The notes beneath the pieces are model-generated. The model did no database searches and was not told where the DNA came from. It was given only the letters and a program-made list of their open reading frames with translations. A stretch of DNA of 57,390 nucleotides from Flammeovirga sp. SJP92 (GTDB lineage Bacteria; Bacteroidota; Bacteroidia; Cytophagales; Flammeovirgaceae). Positions 1 through 9,000 of this stretch are shown piece after piece. The position numbers and the translations under genes are program-made. The stretch spans positions 1 to 57,390 of the forward strand of contig NZ_LQAQ01000062.1 of NCBI RefSeq assembly GCF_001583495.1, written 5' to 3'. The first letter of the stretch is position 1. Every line of letters starts with the position of its first letter.

Positions 1-12
1 TTAGTCTTGAGG

Positions 13-1089
13 TTAAATATGCTCACTTGCCCCTTTGGTCCAAATTCTAGTATTGAGGTTTAGTTCTTGAATAATCACTTTGTTAAAATAGAGTAACGAA
101 TATACTTTTTTAATAGCTCCGATATCATAAACTGTAGAATTCATTGGAGGCTCAAAAAGATCTTCAGTAAAAGAAACAGCACAATACACTCTTGATCCTA
201 CAAAAGAAACATCAATGGGTTTACGTAAGTAATCATGTAGATTAATGAATGCTTCCATGATAGCAGGCGTCAAAATATATCTTGCCTCAATCTGGTTTGT
301 AGCGTTGACAGTAAACAGCCTTGAAAACTCCTCATTCTCCAATTCAACTTTTGGAAGGTCGTTGGAGTCTATTCCATACCTTGTGGATCTGACAAATGTT
401 TTTCCTGAAAAGTGTTTGTTGAAATCAGCATGAAAAAATAAGCCTTTAAAAACCTTACTTGCTTTTGTTTTGCCTGTATCTGAATTCATTTTTTGTCTTG
501 TTCTGAGGAGCAACCTTGCTCTTTCATCCAATTGCCTCTCCTCTGCTACACGGTTTATTTCTTCAATATCCCATGCGCTACCTTCTCCTTGGCCATTATA
601 CCCGGCAAATAGTTCTGAGCACTTAAAATCTGTATGTTCAATCACTCCCGTAATTAAATCATCTCCTACATAATAGTTTACTTCCCTTGAAAATAACTCA
701 CTGTTATTATATTCTTGTCTGGAAACCTTACCTGTTGCATTATAAAACCATGTCTCATCAATTGAGTCAATAACCTTACTTACAATTTTCTCTTTATACT
801 GAGATGCATAAGGTGCTTTTTTCAAATAATAAAAGACAAAGCAGAGTCCACCACCTAAGCCAAGTACAAACCACCCCAACGAGGAAAATATTGCCATGAG
901 AGGATTAACGGTTTCAGTATCATTGGACCCAAAGAAGACTGGAGAAAAGAATGTTAAGAATGCTAATACGAATAAAACTATTGCTGCTCTTCTCAAAGTT
1001 TGAATTTCGCTTCTTTGTCGTTCTAAATCTGCAAGCTCAGATTTTATTTCATAATTATATAAATAGATTAGTTCTTCATTTGAAATCAT
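13..1089 (-). CDS. DUF3137 family membrane protein (copy 1)
   Basis: Membrane protein of 358 aa, recognised as DUF3137-like from its overall pattern; the molecular function of the family is not known to me. Two hydrophobic segments lie at about residues 34-55 and 70-88 after a short charged N-terminus, so the bulk of the protein (from about 95) is probably cytosolic. The conserved core includes FKGLFFHADFNKHFSG and the tail ELNLNTRIWTKG. It is closely similar to the next gene along its whole length, with an extra charged stretch near residues 175-205. The gene is last in a tandem row of three related reading frames on the same strand, with about 75 bp between copies 1 and 2, which suggests cotranscription and recent duplication. 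Family call is from memory of the motif pattern. Confidence 0.75.
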   Translation of the reverse strand: MISNEELIYLYNYEIKSELADLERQRSEIQTLRRAAIVLFVLAFLTFFSPVFFGSNDTETVNPLMAIFSSLGWFVLGLGGGLCFVFYYLKKAPYASQYKEKIVSKVIDSIDETWFYNATGKVSRQEYNNSELFSREVNYYVGDDLITGVIEHTDFKCSELFAGYNGQGEGSAWDIEEINRVAEERQLDERARLLLRTRQKMNSDTGKTKASKVFKGLFFHADFNKHFSGKTFVRSTRYGIDSNDLPKVELENEEFSRLFTVNATNQIEARYILTPAIMEAFINLHDYLRKPIDVSFVGSRVYCAVSFTEDLFEPPMNSTVYDIGAIKKVYSLLYFNKVIIQELNLNTRIWTKGASEHI

Positions 1090-1163
1090 GATTCAGAAAT
1101 TAAAGTTTAAAATGTTTATTGAAGTATTGCGTATAAGTATTCGATATTCGTTTGCTTTTTTAT

Positions 1164-2126
1164 TTATAGTCCTACACCTTTCATCCAAATTCTAGCATTC
1201 AAGTTTAGTTCATCAATCACCACTTGATTGAAATAAAACAATGAACACACTCTTTGAATAACTTCCAAATCATATATTGTATCATAAATTGGGGGGGCAA
1301 AAAGATCTTCATCAAAGGAAACGGCACAATTCACTCTTGAGCCTACAAAAGATACATCAATAGGTTTGCGGTAGTAATTATAAAGATTGATAAAAGCTTC
1401 CATTACATTAGGCGTCAGGATATACCTTGCCTCTAATTGATCGGTAGATTTCACCTTAAATATTTTAGAAAAGTTGGGGTCTTCTAGCTTCACAGTGGAG
1501 TCAGAACCTAATAGATCCAAGTCCCAGCCTTTAGTTCTTACGAATGTTTCTCCTGAAAAATATTTGTTGAAATCTGCATTAAAAAATAGACCTTTGAATA
1601 TGTTATGCCATGACGTTTTTCTGTTCTTCCCGCTTCCCCTTACTTTTTTGTATTGCGTTTGTAATTCAGAACATTCAAATTCGGTAAAACCAATACGTCC
1701 TTTGATGAGATCATCTCCTTTGTAAGCATCAACACTTTTTGTAAACAGCTTACTACGTTCATATTGGCTTTTAGAAATCATGCCCTCTGGAGAGTAAGTC
1801 CATTTTTCATCAATCAAATCCACAATAGATCTTACCACTTTTTCCTTGTACTGCTTTCTATAAGGAGCTTTTTTGTACATAAACAGTCCATAGAGAACAA
1901 CAGAAATGGCAACAATTATATAAGTAAGAACTTCAGTGACAGCCCCTTTCTCTATCCCTAATAAAGAAAAAGGGTTGGGAAGAAAATAAAACAAAACCAA
2001 TATCCCGATACCTACCTTTACTGTGAGATCTAGGTTACGAAGTACTTTTCTTTGCTTTTCTAATTCTCCTAATCCAGCCTCTAGTTTTTCTTTATAAAAA
2101 CTGTTTAGTTCTTCTTGAGAAATCAT
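1164..2126 (-). CDS. DUF3137 family membrane protein (copy 2)
   Basis: Paralogue of the downstream 358-aa protein, here 320 aa. It starts MISQEELN, has two membrane segments near residues 32-50 and 65-82, and keeps the FKGLFFNADFNKYFSG core and the ELNLNARIWMKG tail. It lacks the charged insertion seen in copy 1, having instead a short KKVRGSGKNRK linker. Same strand and close spacing point to one transcription unit with its neighbours. Role unknown; the conserved tail shared by all three tandem frames is likely a structural element of the family. Confidence 0.75.
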   Translation of the reverse strand: MISQEELNSFYKEKLEAGLGELEKQRKVLRNLDLTVKVGIGILVLFYFLPNPFSLLGIEKGAVTEVLTYIIVAISVVLYGLFMYKKAPYRKQYKEKVVRSIVDLIDEKWTYSPEGMISKSQYERSKLFTKSVDAYKGDDLIKGRIGFTEFECSELQTQYKKVRGSGKNRKTSWHNIFKGLFFNADFNKYFSGETFVRTKGWDLDLLGSDSTVKLEDPNFSKIFKVKSTDQLEARYILTPNVMEAFINLYNYYRKPIDVSFVGSRVNCAVSFDEDLFAPPIYDTIYDLEVIQRVCSLFYFNQVVIDELNLNARIWMKGVGL

Positions 2127-2169
2127 GATCGTTTGCTTTAAATAGTTTTGTCATTAGTTGCTTTAAGTA

Positions 2170-2358
2170 TTAGATGGGGAGGTTTGTTCCTTTGACCCAG
2201 ATCCTGGCATTTAGATTAATTTCAGATGATAATATCCAATGAAAATATGGATTACGTAACGCTGAAAGGAACATTCTATATTTCCTTATCAATTCCAGCA
2301 TTTTAAAAGCTTGATTCAGCTTTTGATCTATTTTTTTAAATTCTTTTTGAAAAATCAT
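2170..2358 (-). pseudogene. Internally deleted DUF3137 paralogue (copy 3 remnant)
   Basis: A 62-codon frame that begins MIFQKEFKKI, like the MISQEELN starts of the two downstream DUF3137 genes, and ends SEINLNARIWVKG, like their C-terminal tails. The roughly 260 residues between, including both membrane segments and the family core, are absent. The simplest reading is a third tandem copy that lost its middle by deletion. The frame is still open, so a short coiled peptide could be made, but nothing shows it is used. Confidence 0.65.
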
Positions 2359-2591
2359 GATACACTTACTCAGTAAAAAATAGTCATTTAATATAATCCC
2401 ACCACCATCAGTAGGAGCAGGAAAAGTACACTAGAAACAATTAAATAGTTTGCTTAATTAAAGTCCGATTCAAAACTATAGATATATTTTTTTAATCCAT
2501 ACATTTATTGTCATTCAATTTAGTTTCTAAATACAAATACTAAATAAGATCAAATAAATCCTTCAAAAAGTTCAAAAACCAGATTACAGTT

Positions 2592-2978
2592 ATGAAAAAA
2601 GCATACCTAGGAATTAGTTTTTCTAATAGAAAAAGATTTGATAATGAAATCAATACACTGAAAGAAATCCTACAGGAAAACAATTATGAACTCTTTGTTT
2701 TTGTAGACCAGTACAGATTTCAGTCTCATCAAGAAAAAAAAATGATGGAAACTGCTTTTAAAGAAATTGAAAGTTCTGATCTTTTTATCGCTGAGTTAAC
2801 ACATAAAGCAATTGGTGTCGGGCTTGAAGTCGGCTATGCTCACGCGAAAAATATTCCTATCATCTATATCCGTCAAAAAGGAAGCGAATATTCTACTACT
2901 GTTGCAGGATGTGCGGAAGCCATTTTAGAATATGAAAACGAGACTGATTTGAAGCAAAAAATTGACCCATTATTATAA
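2592..2978 (+). CDS. Nucleoside 2-deoxyribosyltransferase-like protein
   Basis: Small 128-aa protein with the layout of the nucleoside 2-deoxyribosyltransferase superfamily: an N-terminal beta strand (YLGISFSN), a central SSDLFIAEL segment with Asp63, and GLEVGYAHAKNIPIIYI with Glu79 in the position of the family's catalytic Glu. In that family, enzymes swap or hydrolyse the base of deoxynucleosides. The substrate here cannot be told: the family also includes hydrolases acting on modified nucleotides and proteins with regulatory roles. It stands alone, divergent from the DUF3137 row, and is followed directly by a hairpin terminator. Confidence 0.7.
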   Translation: MKKAYLGISFSNRKRFDNEINTLKEILQENNYELFVFVDQYRFQSHQEKKMMETAFKEIESSDLFIAELTHKAIGVGLEVGYAHAKNIPIIYIRQKGSEYSTTVAGCAEAILEYENETDLKQKIDPLL

Positions 2979-2982
2979 AAAT

Positions 2983-3020
2983 AAGGATTAAACGGTTCGG
3001 TTCGCTTAATCCTTTTCTTT
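2983..3020 (+). terminator. Hairpin terminator after the deoxyribosyltransferase-like gene
   Basis: AAGGATTAA at 2983-2991 pairs with TTAATCCTT at 3006-3014 around a GC-rich loop, followed by a T-rich run. It lies just downstream of the stop at 2978. A-runs on the left side mean it may also serve the convergent gene ending at 3032. Confidence 0.75.
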
Positions 3021-3031
3021 AGTTGATATAG

Positions 3032-3646
3032 TTAATCAATTTTTTTTCCTTTTTTAATTTTATCTTCAAGATCCTCAATCTGACTTTCGGCCTTATCTAA
3101 CTTTTCCTTTTCTTCTTTGTACTCCTTATCTGAAACTTTCCCTGCTTTCTTCTCTTTTTCAAGTTTCTCCTTTTTGGCTTTTACCTTTTCTTTGGCTTCA
3201 GACACTTTCTTTTCATTTTCATCAATAGTGTCATCAAGCTCTTTTTTCTTGGCTTTTACTTTAGCCTCAGATGCTCGTTGCTGACCAAATTCTTTACCCT
3301 TCAGATCACCCTTATTTTTACCATAGGCATTTCCTTTTCCATTATACGATTTTTCATCACTATTACCTTTCCCATTATTGGATTTCTCAGCCCTCATTTC
3401 TGCACCCTTTCCTTTTCCTTGTTGTGATTTTTCAGCCTTTTTCGCTTGTCCTTTGCCTTTCCCTTCCTCTTCTTCCTCATCCTCATCCTCATCATTGTCT
3501 TTCTGATGCTTTGATTTCCCCTTGCCTTTACCATTTCCTTTCTGCTCCTTATTTGCCTTGGCTTCTTGTGATTTACCCTGAGCAGTAGCAGCCTCAATGT
3601 TTAATAAAAACAAAGAGATAATGAATAGTCCTATAACTTTTTTCAT
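3032..3646 (-). CDS. Secreted lysine/glycine-rich coiled-coil protein
   Basis: 204 aa with a signal peptide (hydrophobic 5-19, cleavage likely near ATAQ at 20-23). The mature part is low-complexity: repeats of the form NGKGN/KGKGK, an acidic run of Asp/Glu near residues 52-62, then from about 125 a highly charged Lys/Glu coiled coil with heptad-like spacing. No catalytic motif. Such strongly charged secreted proteins may bind envelope polymers or ions, but this is inference. It starts 4 bp after the stop of a small lipoprotein gene (upstream on this strand), which suggests a two-gene operon. I do not recognise the family. Confidence 0.7.
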   Translation of the reverse strand: MKKVIGLFIISLFLLNIEAATAQGKSQEAKANKEQKGNGKGKGKSKHQKDNDEDEDEEEEEGKGKGQAKKAEKSQQGKGKGAEMRAEKSNNGKGNSDEKSYNGKGNAYGKNKGDLKGKEFGQQRASEAKVKAKKKELDDTIDENEKKVSEAKEKVKAKKEKLEKEKKAGKVSDKEYKEEKEKLDKAESQIEDLEDKIKKGKKID

Positions 3647-3649
3647 CTT

Positions 3650-3865
3650 CTAATCTAATTCATTTAATAACTGATCTAATTTCTTTGCTGATTCTTCAAT
3701 CTCTTCGATTGAGTTATTGATCTCTAAAGTATCAACCTGAACAACTGCCTCAACCTGGCTTTGAGATTCATTTTCATGAGATGTTGTATCATCACTTGAA
3801 GAGGAGGCCCCTCCACATCCCATTAGAAAAAAGGATGCAATAAAAAATAGAAATAATTTATTCAT
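3650..3865 (-). CDS. Small lipoprotein
   Basis: 71-aa lipoprotein: signal peptide ending in the lipobox LMGC (Cys17), a Ser/Gly-rich spacer, then an acidic segment with a short predicted coiled coil at the C-terminus (EEIEESAKKLDQLLNEL). It is the first gene of a pair with the Lys-rich secreted protein. An acidic coil next to a basic coil hints that the two products could interact, an inference from charge only. No known family recognised. Confidence 0.65.
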   Translation of the reverse strand: MNKLFLFFIASFFLMGCGGASSSSDDTTSHENESQSQVEAVVQVDTLEINNSIEEIEESAKKLDQLLNELD

Positions 3866-3891
3866 AGTAGTTATAATAATATGATAGTCTA

Positions 3892-4054
3892 AGAGCGTGT
3901 TTGGAATATATATTTTAGAAGGGAAAATTTTCCATTTTAGGTTGTAAGGAAATTAATTTCATAGAAAATAGTGATTTTATAGTTGATGAAATAAATAAAC
4001 TCACGTTCTGAAAGGGTCAATTTTTACTAGAAGAAATCTTTCAAACATGCTCTA
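3892..4054. mobile_element. MITE-like element, copy 1
   Basis: About 163 bp without coding capacity. The left end AGAGCGTGTTTGGA is an imperfect inverted repeat of the right end TTCAAACATGCTCT. A second copy with the same ends and interior words (for example AAACTCACRTTCTGAAAGG and AAATTTTC) lies at about 16586-16710. Two dispersed non-coding copies with terminal inverted repeats fit a miniature inverted-repeat transposable element. No transposase of matching kind is seen in the window. Confidence 0.7.
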
Positions 4055-4212
4055 AATAAATATAACTCCAAATCCGATAGGATAAAATAGATACACTACA
4101 AAAAAGTAATCAGTTCAATAGATTATTTTGCTGTTCTTAAAATTATTAAAGAAATAAATATTTTCTTGAAGTTTTTCTATTTAATTTGCAATACAAACAA
4201 ACTATTAATAAT

Positions 4213-5109
4213 ATGAAACAAGCTATTTTTCTAGTTATCAGCCTACTGATTTTATTTTCATGTAATAACAGCGATGAAGCTTATGAACCAAAATCAGTAA
4301 AACATGTAAGCAGAATTGATTATCGCTTAAGTGATTTCGACTTCAACATGGCATCGGAGTTTATTGCTTACAACGAAGATTATACTTTGAATAATATCAG
4401 AGCAGTTAACTACGAGTTCCCTCATCAAAACAAGGTTTATGAAACTCAAAACCTTACAAATATTAAGTACAATGATGGCTTTGTCACTGAGTTTACAACA
4501 GATTATCATGATTCTAAAGGAGAAATTGAGAAAAAGACAGTAGGATACACATTACATGAAAATCGAATCACTAGATATAATAATTTAAGTACAAAAGAGA
4601 TTGATTATGAATTACTGTTCGATGAAAATAAGGCTCAACCTTACGCTAAGGTGTACTTTCAGAACAATGGTTTATTGATGGCTGTTGAATTATTAGAATG
4701 GACTGATGGCAACCTTACCAAAATGATGTCCTATGCACCTGATGAAAGACATTTACTCAATGCTGATTCAACGAGTGATGTAATTGATATCAATGACTAT
4801 AAAAACCAAACCCCTATTTTGACTACTGAAATAGCATATGATTCTCACCCTAAAGTGGCAACTCACTTGGAAGGTATAGGTGAGTATTTATTTGTTCCTT
4901 TATTTTCTAACACTGTTGATTATTTTGAAACAGAAAACAATCCAATTCACATAAAAACAACTTCTCATGTTAGTACATCATTTTCACTCTCCTTAGATAT
5001 CACTTATGATATGACTTACGATAGAGACAATTATCCATCTAATGCTACAGTCACTTTAGCAGGCCTTGGAGATGAACCTATCTCATTTATATTAAAGTAC
5101 TCTTATTAG
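4213..5109 (+). CDS. Lipoprotein, paralogue of the gene at 42961
   Basis: 298-aa lipoprotein with signal peptide MKQAIFLVISLLILFSC; the start at 4213 is preferred over an in-frame ATG at 4186 because it places the signal peptide at the N-terminus. It is clearly related to the 288-aa lipoprotein at 42961-43827: shared patterns include LLFDENKAQPYAKV, EWTDGNLTKM and a C-terminal MTYDRDNYPSN like KYTYDKDGYIS. The beta-rich body resembles outer-membrane-anchored lipoproteins of Bacteroidota that lack assigned function. A stable hairpin terminator follows at 5181. Confidence 0.7.
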   Translation: MKQAIFLVISLLILFSCNNSDEAYEPKSVKHVSRIDYRLSDFDFNMASEFIAYNEDYTLNNIRAVNYEFPHQNKVYETQNLTNIKYNDGFVTEFTTDYHDSKGEIEKKTVGYTLHENRITRYNNLSTKEIDYELLFDENKAQPYAKVYFQNNGLLMAVELLEWTDGNLTKMMSYAPDERHLLNADSTSDVIDINDYKNQTPILTTEIAYDSHPKVATHLEGIGEYLFVPLFSNTVDYFETENNPIHIKTTSHVSTSFSLSLDITYDMTYDRDNYPSNATVTLAGLGDEPISFILKYSY

Positions 5110-5180
5110 GAAGGCACCTACAAGGCGCTAAATACAGCAGAAATGGTCTAGGTCTAATAATATTGTACTAAATCCACAAA

Positions 5181-5219
5181 ATTAATCCCAATACCTCAAT
5201 TTGAGATATTGGGATTAAT
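5181..5219. terminator. Bidirectional hairpin terminator
   Basis: ATTAATCCCAATA at 5181-5193 pairs with TATTGGGATTAAT at 5207-5219, with an inner CTCAA/TTGAG stem. It lies between convergent genes ending at 5109 and 5239 and probably serves both. Confidence 0.8.
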
Positions 5220-5238
5220 TTTGATTTTGAAAATCATC

Positions 5239-5754
5239 TTAAAATACAGCAATAATAAACCAATCTCTTACTGATACGCTTGAGCAATTTAAAAAACTTT
5301 GTTCTGAGTGGTAACTTAGTGCTTTTTCGTTCAATTCATCAAATGTATATTTCAAGGTAGTACATGAAGGACACCTATATGGATCAAGAACAATGTTTAT
5401 TGAATTACGGCCTTCATCTGTAAAGTACCAGTCCCCGATATCATTAAAATATGTTGCTCCTGCTTCTGCTTCAACCACTATACCATTAGGAAGGAAAGCC
5501 CTGTAAAGCTTGATATCTTGATAATCATTCCTAAAGCTATCATATCCAATATCACAATTATATTTTTGAATGGACTTATCATATTCCCACCATTTAATGT
5601 CTTCTTCTTCAAAATACTCCAAAAGATCACCTTCTGGAAAACCAGTTAAAATCTCAAACCTCTGATCAACAGGAACTAATGCTGGTTCTATTTCAGTACA
5701 TGAAGTGATAAAAAGTAAAGAGATGGAAAATAAGATAAGAGATTTAGTTTGCAT
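5239..5754 (-). CDS. Lipoprotein of unknown function
   Basis: 171 aa with a typical lipoprotein signal (LLFITSC, Cys19). The mature part has four further Cys residues, including a CPSC pair near residues 128-131, which could form disulphides in the periplasm or outside. No family recognised. It stands alone between a shared terminator and a 345-bp gap holding a dispersed repeat. Confidence 0.6.
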   Translation of the reverse strand: MQTKSLILFSISLLFITSCTEIEPALVPVDQRFEILTGFPEGDLLEYFEEEDIKWWEYDKSIQKYNCDIGYDSFRNDYQDIKLYRAFLPNGIVVEAEAGATYFNDIGDWYFTDEGRNSINIVLDPYRCPSCTTLKYTFDELNEKALSYHSEQSFLNCSSVSVRDWFIIAVF

Positions 5755-5922
5755 TTAATTTTGGTTTAGTAATTATTCTGAATTAAACATTGTAGTGTTA
5801 AAAGTAATAATTAATTACCTGTAATGAAAAACCTCAAACTTCGTAATGATAATAATTTTAAGTGTTAACCATTTATCTCATGATTACAATTAGTACCCTC
5901 AAAAAGTAAACAGATATTTCGT

Positions 5923-5980
5923 GCTCCATAATTAAAACTATGGGCAGGTGATAGTCCAACTTAATCAAGACTAAAGTCTT
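5923..5980 (+). repeat. Dispersed repeat family B, copy 1
   Basis: A segment starting GCTCCATAATTAAAACTATG and running through GGGCAGGTGATA to ATCAAGACTAAAGTCTT matches, on the opposite strand, the segment at 28580-28639. It contains a CCATAAT/ACTATGG hairpin and a smaller GACT/AGTC hairpin. It occupies the 345-bp space between the genes at 5754 and 6100, where nothing else but a terminator is seen. Confidence 0.65.
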
Positions 5981-6055
5981 AAAGGTTAGTACCATAAGCT
6001 TCACTTTAGTATTGGTAAAGTCAATATAAGATACATCAAAGATATTTTTAAAAAC

Positions 6056-6088
6056 AAAAAGGAATCAGAGTTAAACCTGATTCCTTTT
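6056..6088 (-). terminator. Terminator of the giant secreted protein gene
   Basis: GGAATCAG at 6061-6068 pairs with CTGATTCC at 6077-6084; on the minus strand the stem is followed by a T-run (the A-run at 6056-6060). It lies just beyond the stop at 6100. Confidence 0.8.
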
Positions 6089-6099
6089 GTAGTTAGTTA

Positions 6100-9000
6100 T
6101 TATTGGTGCTTGATAATTTTCTTATCGATATACTGATCATTGACTTTCATTCGTAGAATGTAAAGGCCATTAGCCCATGTATTGTCTAACTCAATTAAAT
6201 CCTTTTGATCTGAATTGAGAAGAATGTGTTTCTTAAGAACTCCGACTAAGTCATATACCCAAATTTCTTGTAAACCTTCTATCGGTTGGATATAAACCGT
6301 TGAGGTGAAAGGATTAGGAAATACTTTTGTATTTAGCTCTTCTTCTAAATTGAACGTATCACGCTGTCTTGCACTCGACGTATTTTCACAACTTGGAGCG
6401 GTAGTACTATTAGTGAAATATAGTGTTTGCTTACCGGTGATTTCTACCAATACAAAATCACTACCTTCCATTGTCGCATAGTAAGTTCCATCCATTTCTG
6501 GTATTCCTGAAGCCGTGAACGTTAAGGTCGGTTGTGCATCAGCCAAAGTATGTGTGATACTAGCAGTTAGATCAACCCACCAGCTAGGCACTCCATTGTT
6601 GGTGTTCAGAGAGAATTGCCATAAGCCATTATTTGCTAAACTCCAATTTAAGGTAGCATCCTTCACTTGGTCTAAGTTCCAAGTGTCATTGCCCAGAACA
6701 TAAATATGCTCATATGTCACATTTGACAAATCAGGAATTGCCGTTACCGAAGGAGTTCCAAAAGCACAACTCGGAGCATTTGGATTTACTTCTACAGTGA
6801 TCGTTTGAGAAATACTTGCTATTCCTCCTCTTCCATCTTCAACAGTTAATATGACTTCATGAGTCCCCACTCCAAATGTTGCTGAAGTTGTGACGCCTGT
6901 ACCAGGGCTTCCTCCCCCAAAATTCCAAGTGTAGGTCAAAGGATCATTATCTGGATCTGATGAAGTACTTGCATCAAAATCGACAGTCAAAGGTGCAAAA
7001 CCTGTAGTTGCTGATGAAATGAAAGAAGCTAAAGGCAATTGATTTGCCCCTTTTACCGAGATTATAATAGAGTCTGTAGAAGTTAAACCGCTGTCATCAG
7101 TGACGGTTAAATAGACTTTTTGATCACCGACTTGGTTAAATGTATAATTAGTGAGTGCTGTGGCCGCTGTAGTTCCATCAATTTCCCATAGATAAGAAAC
7201 AATTGTTCCATCCATATCACTTGATGATGTTCCATCGAAGGCGACTACCAAAGGAGCTTCTCCACTGCTTTCATCTACAATAATCTTAGCCATTGGAGGT
7301 ACTTGATCCGGCAATACATTGATGTCAATGACTTTCTTAGAAGACATTCCATCTGCATCAGTGACCTTTAAGGTTACACTATGTTGTCCAACGGCGGTGA
7401 AAGTATGCGTCGCTAAGCTTTCAACACTTGTACTTCCGCCACCAAACTCCCATAGGTAAGTCAGTACTGTACCTTCAGGGTCTGTTGAAGCACTTGCATC
7501 AAAGTCAACAATTAATGGGCTCTTGCCTTCAATTGCTGAAGTGGTCACTATTACTTTTGGAGGTTGATTGACATTCACTGGTTCTATCCCCCAAACCAAT
7601 TCCCCTTTTCGATATAAAGTAATTTTTACATTAGGGCCAAAACTGCTTTGTGCGGCATTAAATGAGAAATCGTTGCTTTGATCATTCATTTGATAGCTTG
7701 ATTGATGCATTCTTAATTGTATCTCACCTGTGTTTGACTTTCCATTTAACATTCCAGAAGAAGCAAATGCAAGTTCCACAAACTGTTCTCCTTGATAAGT
7801 TGCAAAAGTACCATCCACTCCTTTAACACTACTGTAATCTGTACCAAAACTCATTGGTGCCACTTCCTCATTTGTAAACCAATACCTGATGGTAAAGTCA
7901 TCCAAAAGAACAGCATCTGCAGAGTCGTTATGAATACGAAGTACTGGTTTTAATTCCTGTGTAAGGACTCCTGCCGAATTATCACGGTATTGTATGCTGA
8001 ATGGCGTTTGTGGCATATTGGCAAATAATGGATCTACTGTAATAGTAATACTCGCTTCTAAGCCATGCGTTGTACCATCGGTATTTACTAAGATCAGCTT
8101 TAATGTATGATCTCCTCCTTCAAGACCTGTAATAGGTATTGAAGCTAAAGTGTAATGTGATGAATGGTAAACATCATCTATATATAAATCAACATGAGGT
8201 CCACCGGGGGCTATATCAAATTTGTATAAAGAGAACCTAATATCGAAATCCGGTCCAACATAACCACCATTAGATGGAGAGTTGAATATTGCTGTAGGCC
8301 CTGCCGGCAAAGGATCGTTGGTGACATTGACCCAAATAGAATCTGTTATATCTGTAGCTGAATTATCACTTCGTTCCATTAAGAAAGTCAGCAGGTGCGG
8401 CCCCTCTGATAAAGCTGTGTTATCTTGGAATACACTATCTTCTGTGATCAGACCTCGGTCACTGCCGTCAATTTTAAATCGCAGTTTATATTCAGTAGAA
8501 GGTAAAGACCAATTTTCTGTTTCAAAGAAGATTTTCAATGGAGCATTTACTAATTCATTTGCTGTTGGCGATGTGAAATAAACATCAGGTAGTTGTTGCA
8601 CTGGCGTATCAGCATTTCCTCCATGCAATGTCCAAATCACAGCCGCATCAAACATTTTCCAGCCATCATCTGAGAAAAGATGCATAAACTGATCTCTCAA
8701 CGGAAAGGCTAACCTCCTAGAAGACGCTACACCACTTCCTTGGTCATATCCAAACAATATTGGTTTCCCTTCCGCTTCTAACATTACAGTGGCTTCTGTT
8801 GATACATTTGAATAAGGTAAGAATTGCACAACACTGTAAAGGTCTACCGAGTCTGAAGTTGAAATACCACTTACGATTGGATGCAAAGGATTGGTGACAC
8901 TTGCTTTTGCATGTCCATTCGTCGTAAATCCATAACCTAAATCCAGGTCTCCGTCAGCTAAACTTAATTTACTATACATAAACGGGTCCCAAGTCATCAC

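Noticed and set aside
3271-3588. 105-codon plus-strand frame rich in His, Tyr and Phe
   Set aside because: It is the antisense shadow of the Lys/Gly-rich secreted protein; composition is explained by the low-complexity opposite strand.
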